Shown here in pieces: positions 16,376-22,939 of a DNA stretch of 64,000 bases. Below the pieces are notes generated by a model. It was not told the DNA's origin, made no database searches, and was given only the letters and a program-made list of their open reading frames with translations. The stretch's first letter is position 1. Each line of letters begins with the position of its first letter. The position numbers and the translations under genes are program-made. The DNA is from Kribbella caucasensis (GTDB lineage: Bacteria; Actinomycetota; Actinomycetes; Propionibacteriales; Kribbellaceae), in the NCBI RefSeq assembly GCF_004361855.1, contig NZ_SNWQ01000021.1, positions 1 to 64,000 of the forward strand. Reading direction: 5' to 3'.

Positions 16376-17330
16376 CCGCTGAGCTGCGGAGCTGCCGACC
16401 GAGGTCCCGCGCGGTAGAGGCGATACCGGCGGCGAGGGTCGAGCGGGCGTAGCAGTCGAGCTCCGGCCAGCGCACCGACCGCAACCGGAGGTCGCGCGAC
16501 TGGACCGACGCCAGCGGGGAGGAGCCAAGCACGATCCGGGGCCGGCGGCGGAACACCCGAGTCGACTCGGCGATCAGGGCACCGATGGAGGTTCCGCGCC
16601 CGGATGCCATCACCTTCACCACCACCGGGTCTGCGGCCGACCGAGCGACCCGTCGTACGTCTCCCAGGCCGGCGGTGACCATGGCGGCGCAGTCGGTCAC
16701 CAGCAGGTAGTCGCGGAGCGTGTCCAGCGGGACGTAGATGGACAGCGGCTGCCCGGTGAGGTTCGCCTTGCACAGGTGAGACACCAGGCCCTGCGGCTTG
16801 TCGACGTTCTGCCCGGGGCCATACAGGTTCGCGATCCGACCGACGAGCGCCGGCATCCCGGTCGCCCGGGACAGCGCGCCCAACTGCTGCTCCATCGCCA
16901 GCTTCAGCTGCCCGTACGGCGCGAGCGGTCGTGGCTCGCTGTTCTCGGTGAACGGGGGACGATCGGTGGACCCGGCGTACAGGCCTCCAGCCGAGGACGC
17001 CAGGAAAAAGGCACCCCTGGCACCGACATCCTGCTGGTCGCCGACATGGCGGAGGAATCGGGAGTAGGTCTCGCCCTCCTCCTGGAGCAGCTCGGCAGAA
17101 CTGGCGACGACGCCGGCGCCGGCGCACCACGCGATGTTCCACTCGCCGCCGTCGGAGCGGGAGACCAGCTCGGCGAGCCCGTCCTGCAGCGCACCCGCAC
17201 AGGCGTCGGGCTCGTGCCACGGGATGTCGGCCGTCACGACCTCATGGCGGCGGTCCCGCAGCCGGCGCACCACCTGACGGCCGAGCAGGCCGCTGGCACC
17301 GACGACCCAGGTGACGGCGGGCCCGGTCAT
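16368..17330 (-). CDS. NAD-dependent sugar epimerase/dehydratase (SDR family)
   Basis: The 320-residue extended SDR has a nucleotide-binding motif near the N-terminus (VVGASGLLGRQVVRRL, residues 9-24), a serine segment (LASSAGGLYAG) and the catalytic pair in YGQLK. GRIANLYGPGQN is typical of nucleotide-sugar epimerases and reductases. It would act on an NDP-sugar in the cytoplasm. The ATG at 17330 overlaps the stop of the GT2 gene (ATGA), so the two are coupled, suggesting it makes or modifies the sugar which that GT2 uses. The exact reaction (epimerase, dehydratase or RmlD/Fcl-like reductase) cannot be set from sequence alone. Confidence 0.78.
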   Translation of the reverse strand: MTGPAVTWVVGASGLLGRQVVRRLRDRRHEVVTADIPWHEPDACAGALQDGLAELVSRSDGGEWNIAWCAGAGVVASSAELLQEEGETYSRFLRHVGDQQDVGARGAFFLASSAGGLYAGSTDRPPFTENSEPRPLAPYGQLKLAMEQQLGALSRATGMPALVGRIANLYGPGQNVDKPQGLVSHLCKANLTGQPLSIYVPLDTLRDYLLVTDCAAMVTAGLGDVRRVARSAADPVVVKVMASGRGTSIGALIAESTRVFRRRPRIVLGSSPLASVQSRDLRLRSVRWPELDCYARSTLAAGIASTARDLGRQLRSSAVT

Positions 17331-18343
17331 TGCCTCGTTTCCCGCCGGCGGCCCAGCGGCCCCTGCTCGGGATCGGAGACGATCAAGTAGAGCGGCTTGC
17401 CCATCGCCATGTTCACCGCGACACCGAGGTACTCGGCCACCACACCCAGGGAGAAGAGGATCGCCCCCGTGCTGAGCAGCACGACAACCATGGTCGAGGT
17501 CCAGCCGCGTAGCAGGTCGGCGCCGAAGAGCTGGTTTCCGATCAGTACCAGCGCGACCAGCATCCCGAACAGTGCGGTCAGCGCCCCGATGACACTGACC
17601 ACGCGGAGCAGCCGGGTGCCGCTGGTGAGCACCATCCGCCAGAAGTGCGACGCCAGGCTGCGCAGGTTGTAGCCGGATGGCCGGTCCGCCTCGCCGCGCA
17701 GCTCCACCGGGCAGGTCGCGATGTCTCCCGCCACCCACCCGAGTGCGATGTCGAGGTAGACGCCGGCCCCGGAGTAGGCCGCGACACTCCGGCCGACCTC
17801 TCCCAGTACCAGCCGGAAGCTGTGGAACACCGACGTGCCACGGCTGCCGAGCACGCTCTCGATGAAGGTCTTCGCCATCTTGGAGGCGAGGTTGCGCAGC
17901 AGGCCATGAGGTGCCGGGTTGCTCGGCTTGGCGTAGACGACGGTGGCCTGCTCGGCGAGCGCGGTGTCCACCATCGCACCGAGGAAGGCCGGGTCGTACT
18001 GACCGTCCTCGTCGATGGTGAGGATCCAGTCCCCGCCCGACGACGCCATCCCAGCCAGCGTCGCGGCATGCTGTCCGAAGTTCCGGCTCAGCCAGACCGG
18101 ATGCACAAAGTCGTACTTTGCCGCGAGCTCACGGATCACCCGGGCCGAGTCGTCCGGACCGTGGTCGTGCACGAGGACAACCTCGGCCACCCGCACCTGA
18201 TGACCACCAGGAGTGACGAACTCCTCGTGGAGCGGCACGATCTCCTCGAGTAGAGCGGGCAGGCTGTGCTCGCCTCGGTACACCGGGATCACGACGGACA
18301 CATCGTGCGCAGGAGCCTGACCGTGCTCGTCGACGTCACTCAC
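17327..18343 (-). CDS. GtrB/dolichol-phosphate-mannose-synthase-like GT2
   Basis: The 338-residue protein has an N-terminal GT-A domain (VSVVIPVYRGEHSLPALLEE; donor-metal segment TIDEDGQYDP in place of the usual D-D-D-L-Q) and two C-terminal membrane spans (VVSVIGALTALFGMLVALVL and VVVLLSTGAILFSLGVVAEYLG). This build belongs to enzymes that load a sugar onto polyprenyl phosphate. A TATAGT box at 18352-18357 lies 8 bases before GTG 18343 but only 2 before GTG 18349, so I prefer 18343 on a leaderless mRNA. It is coupled to the SDR gene downstream. Confidence 0.84.
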   Translation of the reverse strand: MSDVDEHGQAPAHDVSVVIPVYRGEHSLPALLEEIVPLHEEFVTPGGHQVRVAEVVLVHDHGPDDSARVIRELAAKYDFVHPVWLSRNFGQHAATLAGMASSGGDWILTIDEDGQYDPAFLGAMVDTALAEQATVVYAKPSNPAPHGLLRNLASKMAKTFIESVLGSRGTSVFHSFRLVLGEVGRSVAAYSGAGVYLDIALGWVAGDIATCPVELRGEADRPSGYNLRSLASHFWRMVLTSGTRLLRVVSVIGALTALFGMLVALVLIGNQLFGADLLRGWTSTMVVVLLSTGAILFSLGVVAEYLGVAVNMAMGKPLYLIVSDPEQGPLGRRRETRQ

Positions 18344-18351
18344 GTGCACGG

Positions 18352-18357
18352 ACTATA
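18352..18357 (-). promoter_or_regulatory. -10 box (TATAGT) for a probable leaderless mRNA
   Basis: TATAGT is a near-perfect -10 hexamer and sits 8 bases before GTG 18343. It is embedded in the palindrome GACTATAGTC. No good -35 box and no ribosome site are visible. Confidence 0.5.
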
Positions 18358-18491
18358 GTCTGTTTCTCGGCGGGCTACCTGACGATCGGGCAGCACGCCG
18401 GGTGCATGGCGTGTCTCGTCGGTTCCTAGGCGGTCGCCATCCTCTGTGCGTTCTGGCTGCACCGCACCAACGCTGAGTCCGCGAAGGTTGC

Positions 18492-19217
18492 TCAGTAGGG
18501 CTTCCGCGCCGCCACCACGACCGAGGACCCGAACGGCAGGCTGCGGGAACGCAGGACCTTCCGATCAAGGTCCGCGAGCCCCAGCAGCGCCTTCTCCACG
18601 GCCGGCGAGACGTCGGGCAGCCCGGGCACGGCCTCCGGATCCAGGGTCGCGACGTTGCGGCCCCGCTCCTTCAACCGGGTGCGCAGCCGATCTGCCGCGA
18701 ACAACGGGAACGTCGAGCCGAAGATGTACGTCGCGCGCATGATCTCGAAACCGCTCGCCCTCAGCGCCCGGGTCGCGCGCGACCGCGTGTACCGCCGGAA
18801 GTGATGGTTGTGGTCGTCGAAGTGCGTCCAGGCCCACTGGTAGGCGGGCACCGACATCAGGAAGCGCCCACCGGGAGACAGTACGCGGAATACCTCGCCG
18901 AGGGCTTGGTCCTCGGGCTCGCAGTGCTCGATCACGTCGAAGGCAGCGACGACGTCGAACACCTCGTCGCCGAACGGTAGCTCGAGCGCCGAGCCGCAGA
19001 CTCCGCCGGGGCCCAGTCCGCGCGGGTCGACGTCCAACGCGACCTGCTTACCGTGCCCGCGGAGCCAGGACACGCTGGGGCCGTCCGCGCTGCCGACATC
19101 CAGGAGCCGACGCGGCTCCCCGACGTGCTCGCTCAGTACCGTCTCAAGGAGGTAGGCGCGCGCGCGGTACCACCAGTAGTCGGGGCTCTGGATCGACGGG
19201 GATCCTGCTTCGGTCAT
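18492..19217 (-). CDS. Class I SAM-dependent methyltransferase
   Basis: The 241-residue protein has motif I in LLDVGSADGPSVSWL (about residues 37-51), a motif II region around DVVAAFDVIEHCEPEDQA, and a post-motif LSPGGRFLMSVPAYQW. The HFDDHNHHFRRYTRS segment is shared with methyltransferases in glycan and lipid clusters. I chose ATG 19217 because it overlaps the preceding stop as ATGA; a GTG two codons earlier is possible. It is the last gene of the ACP/ligase/ketoreductase operon, so the target may be the acyl group or the sugar it decorates. Confidence 0.82.
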   Translation of the reverse strand: MTEAGSPSIQSPDYWWYRARAYLLETVLSEHVGEPRRLLDVGSADGPSVSWLRGHGKQVALDVDPRGLGPGGVCGSALELPFGDEVFDVVAAFDVIEHCEPEDQALGEVFRVLSPGGRFLMSVPAYQWAWTHFDDHNHHFRRYTRSRATRALRASGFEIMRATYIFGSTFPLFAADRLRTRLKERGRNVATLDPEAVPGLPDVSPAVEKALLGLADLDRKVLRSRSLPFGSSVVVAARKPY

Positions 19218-19627
19218 TGGCACACCCTACTGAGATCAATGGCAACGGACACGATGAGGTCGCCCGCAGCCGATGGAAGGGTCAGCGTCCGCCACCGTCC
19301 GCCGAAGTCAGCCGGTACGTCGAGGCCGTGCTCGGGCCACCACGCCAGCATCGGGACATCTGCCAGCTTGCAAAGGCACTCGGACCGGGTCCACCGTTCC
19401 CAGAACGCCTCGACGCCGAACCGGCGCACCAGTGGTTCCGGGATCACCTGATCGGCGTACTCGGCGTCGATCACGACCGACCAGCCGGCCGGGGGTTCGG
19501 CGTACCAGCCGACGCAGCGGAAGTCGGGCAGGTGTGACCGGGTGACCGCGTCCGACATCTCCTCGGCCGAGCCGACCCGCAGGTACGACTCGGCCTGGGC
19601 GAGCAGGTCAGATCCCGGCAGCGCCAT
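19214..19627 (-). CDS. Small 4'-phosphopantetheinyl-transferase-like protein
   Basis: In this 137-residue protein the segment VVIDAEYAD resembles the metal-binding G-[VI]-D-x-E site, and FWERWTRSECLCK resembles the W-[ST]-x-K-E-[AS]-x-x-K signature of Sfp/AcpS enzymes, with Ser in place of the usual Lys before Glu. The ACP encoded upstream in the same operon needs such an enzyme. The protein is shorter than Sfp-type enzymes (about 220 residues) and one motif residue is unusual, so it may be a minimal or inactive member. Its start overlaps the ketoreductase gene by 20 bases. Confidence 0.55.
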   Translation of the reverse strand: MALPGSDLLAQAESYLRVGSAEEMSDAVTRSHLPDFRCVGWYAEPPAGWSVVIDAEYADQVIPEPLVRRFGVEAFWERWTRSECLCKLADVPMLAWWPEHGLDVPADFGGRWRTLTLPSAAGDLIVSVAIDLSRVCQ

Positions 19628-20354
19628 CGATGACGATGACCTGGCCGTTGATGTTGGTGTTCTCCAGCAGCAGCATCCGGACCACCGGGACGACCTCCTC
19701 CGGCTCGGTCAGGTGACCGGTCGGGGTACGCCGGACGATCTGGTCGAGCTGGGTCTGGCCGAGGACGGCGGACATCTCGGAGGCGAAGAAGCCGGGCGCG
19801 ACCGCGTTGGCCAGCACGCGACCACCGAGCTCGCGGGCCATCGACCGGGTCGCCGCGTCCATCCCGCCCTTGGTGGCGGAGTACGCGACCAGGCCGGGGT
19901 AGCCGCGCTGGGCACAGATCGAGGTGACATTGACGATCCGGCCCTTCAGGCCCTTCGCCATCATCCGGCGCAGCACGAACCGGGTCAGCACCAGCGGCGC
20001 GGTCAGGTTCGTCTGGATGATGTTGGCGATCTGCTCGGCCGAGGTGTGCACGTGCAGCGAGTCCTGACCGACCGCGGCGTTGTTGACGATGCCGTCGATC
20101 GGGCCGAGCTTGCCCTCGACCTCCTTGACGAACGCCTGACCGGCCTTCTCGTCGTTGATGTCGACCGGGCCGACGTGCACCTGGTCGGGGTACTTCTCGG
20201 CCAGCGCGGTCAGCTCGGGCGTCACGGTCCGGGCGAAGGCGGCGACCTTGACGCCCGAGTCGATCAGGTCGGTGACGATGGCCAGGCCGAGGCCGCGGGA
20301 ACCGCCGGAGACGAGGACCACCTTTGACGGCGGCACGTGAGTGGGGTCAGACAT
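19608..20354 (-). CDS. SDR oxidoreductase, FabG-like 3-oxoacyl-ACP reductase
   Basis: The 248-residue classical SDR has the cofactor motif GGSRGLG (residues 17-23), the NNAA motif at 91-94, and catalytic Ser145, Tyr158 and Lys162. VAPGFFASEM matches the usual PG loop. Its place between an acyl-ACP ligase and an ACP-modifying protein suggests it reduces a 3-oxoacyl group held on the operon's own ACP to a 3-hydroxyacyl group. A sugar-directed SDR is the alternative. The ATG lies inside the ligase stop region (8-base overlap). Confidence 0.83.
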   Translation of the reverse strand: MSDPTHVPPSKVVLVSGGSRGLGLAIVTDLIDSGVKVAAFARTVTPELTALAEKYPDQVHVGPVDINDEKAGQAFVKEVEGKLGPIDGIVNNAAVGQDSLHVHTSAEQIANIIQTNLTAPLVLTRFVLRRMMAKGLKGRIVNVTSICAQRGYPGLVAYSATKGGMDAATRSMARELGGRVLANAVAPGFFASEMSAVLGQTQLDQIVRRTPTGHLTEPEEVVPVVRMLLLENTNINGQVIVIDGAAGI

Positions 20355-21603
20355 CGCTTTTCAGGGTCTCCTTCTGCGGAATCTCGGCCAGGAAGCGGAT
20401 CCGGCGCGGTACGCCGTAGTCCGGCAGCCTGTTCGTGCACCACTGCACCAGATCGGCGTCGGTGATCGGACCGAGGTCGTTGTCGAGCACCACCTCGGCG
20501 GCGACCATCCGGCCGACCAGCGGGGCCTTGCGGGCGAACACCCGGGCCCACGCGACGGCGGGGTGGTCCATCAGCACGTTGCGGACCAGGCCGGCCGACA
20601 CCTTCGAACCGCCGACGTTGATCTCGTCGGTGTCCAGCCGGCCGGTGATCAGTACCCGGTCGCCGACGAACTCGACCCGGTCACCGGTCCGGTGCGCGCC
20701 CTCGAGTCCCGCGCCGTGGTGCGGCGAGCTGATCACCAGCTCGTCACCGTCGACGGACAGGATCGGCCGCTCGCCCTCGGGATCGGGCTCCCGGTCCAGC
20801 CAGGCCTTCGGGAAACCGGCCTTGCCGTCGTGCACGACGATCGAGGCGCCGACCTCGGAAGACGCGTAGATCCAGGAGATCCGGGCCTGCGGGAAGATCT
20901 CCTGCAGCCGGTCCAGGATCGCCTGATCGACCGGCTCACCACCGAGGGTGATCTGCTCCAGCGGGACCTTGGCGAGCGCCTCGGTGTCGCGGTAGATCGT
21001 CTGCCGCCAGAAGGTCGGTGTGCCGGAGGCGGCGGTGACGCCGTGCTCGGCGGCGATCATCGGCCAGGTCTCCAGCTCGGACGGCTCGATCACGACCAGG
21101 CCCTGGTCGGCCTGGGTCAGCGAGAGCGTCACGACCTGCCACCAGGCATACGTGCCCGGGGAGTACGGGACCAGCCAGGTGCGCGGCTGCTGCTTGCCGC
21201 GGACGGTGGTGAGGGTCTCCAGGGTGTGCCCGATCCGCTTCGGCCGGCCGGTCGAACCAGAGGTGAGCAGCCAGACACGGCCGGATTCCTCCACCCGCTT
21301 GAGTTTCGCGGGGGTGACGGAGTGCTCGTCGCCTCCGGCGATCACGACGGCGAAGCCCGACTCGCCCAGCTCCTCGCGCATGGCGAGATCGACCCGGGAC
21401 GAGGTGGCGACCAGCAGCTCGGTGCCGTGCACGGCGTGATGCCGGACGGCGGCCAGCGCGTCGGCGCCGTTGTCGACCAGCACGGCGGCCGGCGACGGGA
21501 GCTGCGGCAGCTTGTGCAGGGTCCGCCAGGTCAGCGTCTTGCCCCCGACGACGACGCGGTTGTCGTCGCCGATCAGGGCCGTCGTACGCCGCTGGCCGGT
21601 CAC
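20347..21603 (-). CDS. Short AMP-forming acyl ligase (ANL superfamily)
   Basis: The 418-residue enzyme has the P-loop LLTSGSTGRPK (about residues 112-122), an A5-like IYASSEVGA, the RTGDRVEFVGDRVLITGRLD adenylation signature, and a C-terminal Lys in KETLKSDV. It is about 100 residues shorter than typical acyl-CoA ligases, mostly in the N-terminal part. It would activate a carboxylic acid as an adenylate and load it onto the ACP encoded directly upstream. The GTG start overlaps the ACP stop (GTGA). The acid is unknown. Confidence 0.85.
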   Translation of the reverse strand: MTGQRRTTALIGDDNRVVVGGKTLTWRTLHKLPQLPSPAAVLVDNGADALAAVRHHAVHGTELLVATSSRVDLAMREELGESGFAVVIAGGDEHSVTPAKLKRVEESGRVWLLTSGSTGRPKRIGHTLETLTTVRGKQQPRTWLVPYSPGTYAWWQVVTLSLTQADQGLVVIEPSELETWPMIAAEHGVTAASGTPTFWRQTIYRDTEALAKVPLEQITLGGEPVDQAILDRLQEIFPQARISWIYASSEVGASIVVHDGKAGFPKAWLDREPDPEGERPILSVDGDELVISSPHHGAGLEGAHRTGDRVEFVGDRVLITGRLDTDEINVGGSKVSAGLVRNVLMDHPAVAWARVFARKAPLVGRMVAAEVVLDNDLGPITDADLVQWCTNRLPDYGVPRRIRFLAEIPQKETLKSDV

Positions 21604-21851
21604 GCCGACTGGAGCTGCTCGATGAAGTCGAGAACGTCGCCGACCTTGGCGATCTGGCGCAGACCGGGTGCGTCGAAGTTCAGCTCGTCACCGATCTCGT
21701 CCTCGACCCGCAGGGCCAGCTCGGAGAAGTCCAGGGACCGGAAGCCGATCTCCCGCAGGTCGGCGCTGTCGTCGCTCGGCAGCACCTTGCCCTGCGCCTT
21801 CATCACCTCGCCCATCAGGTCCCGGATCTGGTCGCGCGTCAACTCACTCAT
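21600..21851 (-). CDS. Acyl carrier protein
   Basis: This 83-residue acidic helical protein has a phosphopantetheine site in GFRSLDFSEL, with Ser39 as the attachment residue, and the usual C-terminal helix (VGDVLDFIEQ). I start it at ATG 21851; the frame is open for 23 codons more, but those residues are not ACP-like. TAGGCT lies 8 bases upstream, so a leaderless transcript is possible. It heads a coupled operon of ligase, ketoreductase, phosphopantetheinyl-transferase-like protein and methyltransferase, and is probably a dedicated carrier, not the housekeeping fatty-acid ACP. Confidence 0.86.
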   Translation of the reverse strand: MSELTRDQIRDLMGEVMKAQGKVLPSDDSADLREIGFRSLDFSELALRVEDEIGDELNFDAPGLRQIAKVGDVLDFIEQLQSA

Positions 21852-21926
21852 GAGCCCAGAGCCTAGCGGCTGCGCCCTTCCCGGCACGATTCGCGTTGTC
21901 AAACCCGTGGCCCAAGTCACGTCGGG

Positions 21927-22616
21927 TCACGTACGGCGGGCCAGCAGTCGTACGCACACGGCGTTAAGGACGTACGGCACACCGTCCCGATCCTCCGCCA
22001 CCCCGTATCCACCCACCGAGTGCTCCAGCCAGTCCCAGTCCGAGTACCACCGCCGCAGCAGGCCCTCCACTTCCACCCGGCTGAGCGGACATTCGACCTC
22101 GGCCGCACGAACCACACCGCCCGGATGAACCTCGGTCCGGTCGACGCCGATCACCAAGCAATGCAGGCCGTTCACCTTGGTGGTCCCCTGCCACTCGCGG
22201 ACCACGCGTTCGATGGCGGTGCGACCGGACAGGTGCTCCAGCGCCGAGCAGGCGATGACCAGGTCGGCGGCGGCGTTGATGCCGAAGTTCTCGATGTCGG
22301 CGACCACCGGCCGGATGGTCGGGCCGAAACCGGCTGCCACCGCGTTGGCGCCGAGGATCTTGGCCGCCTCGGGGAGCAGATCCACGCCGAGGACGCGGGA
22401 ATCCGGCGGAACCGCCTGGGCGGCCGGGATCGCGTGGCGGCCGACACCGGCGCCGAGGTCGACCACGAGGGCGGCAGCCGGTGGGGTCAGCCGCGGCAGG
22501 GCTCGCAGGACGAAGGGTGATGGGCGGTGCAGCCAGCTGCCAGGGACGTTGAGCTGGTGGTGGGCGTAGAAGTCCCGGTGGTAGCGGAGCGTCTCCTGCC
22601 GACCGGGTGGGATCAC
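21927..22616 (-). CDS. Class I SAM-dependent methyltransferase
   Basis: This 229-residue protein has motif I in VVDLGAGVGRHAIPAA (about residues 49-64), the acidic motif II in LGVDLLPEA, and an ACSALEHLSG segment where others have the D-x-x-E-H motif. It ends with a WYSDWDWLEHSVGGYGV segment that I do not recognise. The GTG start overlaps the stop of a 56-codon membrane-protein gene as GTGA and has no ribosome site of its own, so it depends on translation of that gene. The target is unknown, probably a glycan or lipid of this locus. Confidence 0.78.
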   Translation of the reverse strand: MIPPGRQETLRYHRDFYAHHQLNVPGSWLHRPSPFVLRALPRLTPPAAALVVDLGAGVGRHAIPAAQAVPPDSRVLGVDLLPEAAKILGANAVAAGFGPTIRPVVADIENFGINAAADLVIACSALEHLSGRTAIERVVREWQGTTKVNGLHCLVIGVDRTEVHPGGVVRAAEVECPLSRVEVEGLLRRWYSDWDWLEHSVGGYGVAEDRDGVPYVLNAVCVRLLARRT

Positions 22617-22783
22617 TGCACGTCCAGGGATGAGTCCGGTCTGTCGCGGCGGATGAGACGGCGGAAGCGTCGTACCCGGTCGCGGATTTCCCAGCCGATC
22701 AAGGCGATCAGTGGGCTGGCCGCGGCGATGGCGGCTACCAGGAGCTCTTCGACCGGCAGACCGGCGATGTGTTGGGCGGACAT
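22613..22783 (-). CDS. 56-residue single-span membrane protein
   Basis: An ATG at 22783 with GGAGG 5 bases upstream, the strongest ribosome site nearby, opens 56 codons: MSAQHIAGLPVEEL, then a hydrophobic span (LLVAAIAAASPLIALIGW), then a highly basic tail (RDRVRRFRRLIRRDR). The stop overlaps the methyltransferase GTG as GTGA. The positive-inside rule puts the tail in the cytoplasm. It could anchor the methyltransferase at the membrane. It has no recognised family. Confidence 0.7.
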   Translation of the reverse strand: MSAQHIAGLPVEELLVAAIAAASPLIALIGWEIRDRVRRFRRLIRRDRPDSSLDVQ

Positions 22784-22824
22784 CGTACCTCCCAGTGACC
22801 GGACCGGAGGAGTTCGCCTACTCA

Positions 22825-22856
22825 GGGTAAACGGCCGGGCTCGGCGGGTAAACGGC
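22825..22856. repeat. Direct repeat in a divergent promoter region
   Basis: GGGTAAACGGC occurs exactly at 22825-22835 and 22846-22856, a 21-base period that places both on the same DNA face. It lies between the small membrane-protein gene (leftward) and the GT-C-like gene (rightward), so it is a candidate activator or repressor site. Confidence 0.45.
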
Positions 22857-22939
22857 TCGGACGCGCATTACCGTGGGGCTGAACTTTTCGGCGCTCACGG
22901 CCCTCTCTCCGTGTGCAGAGGGAAACGGGGGACGATCAG

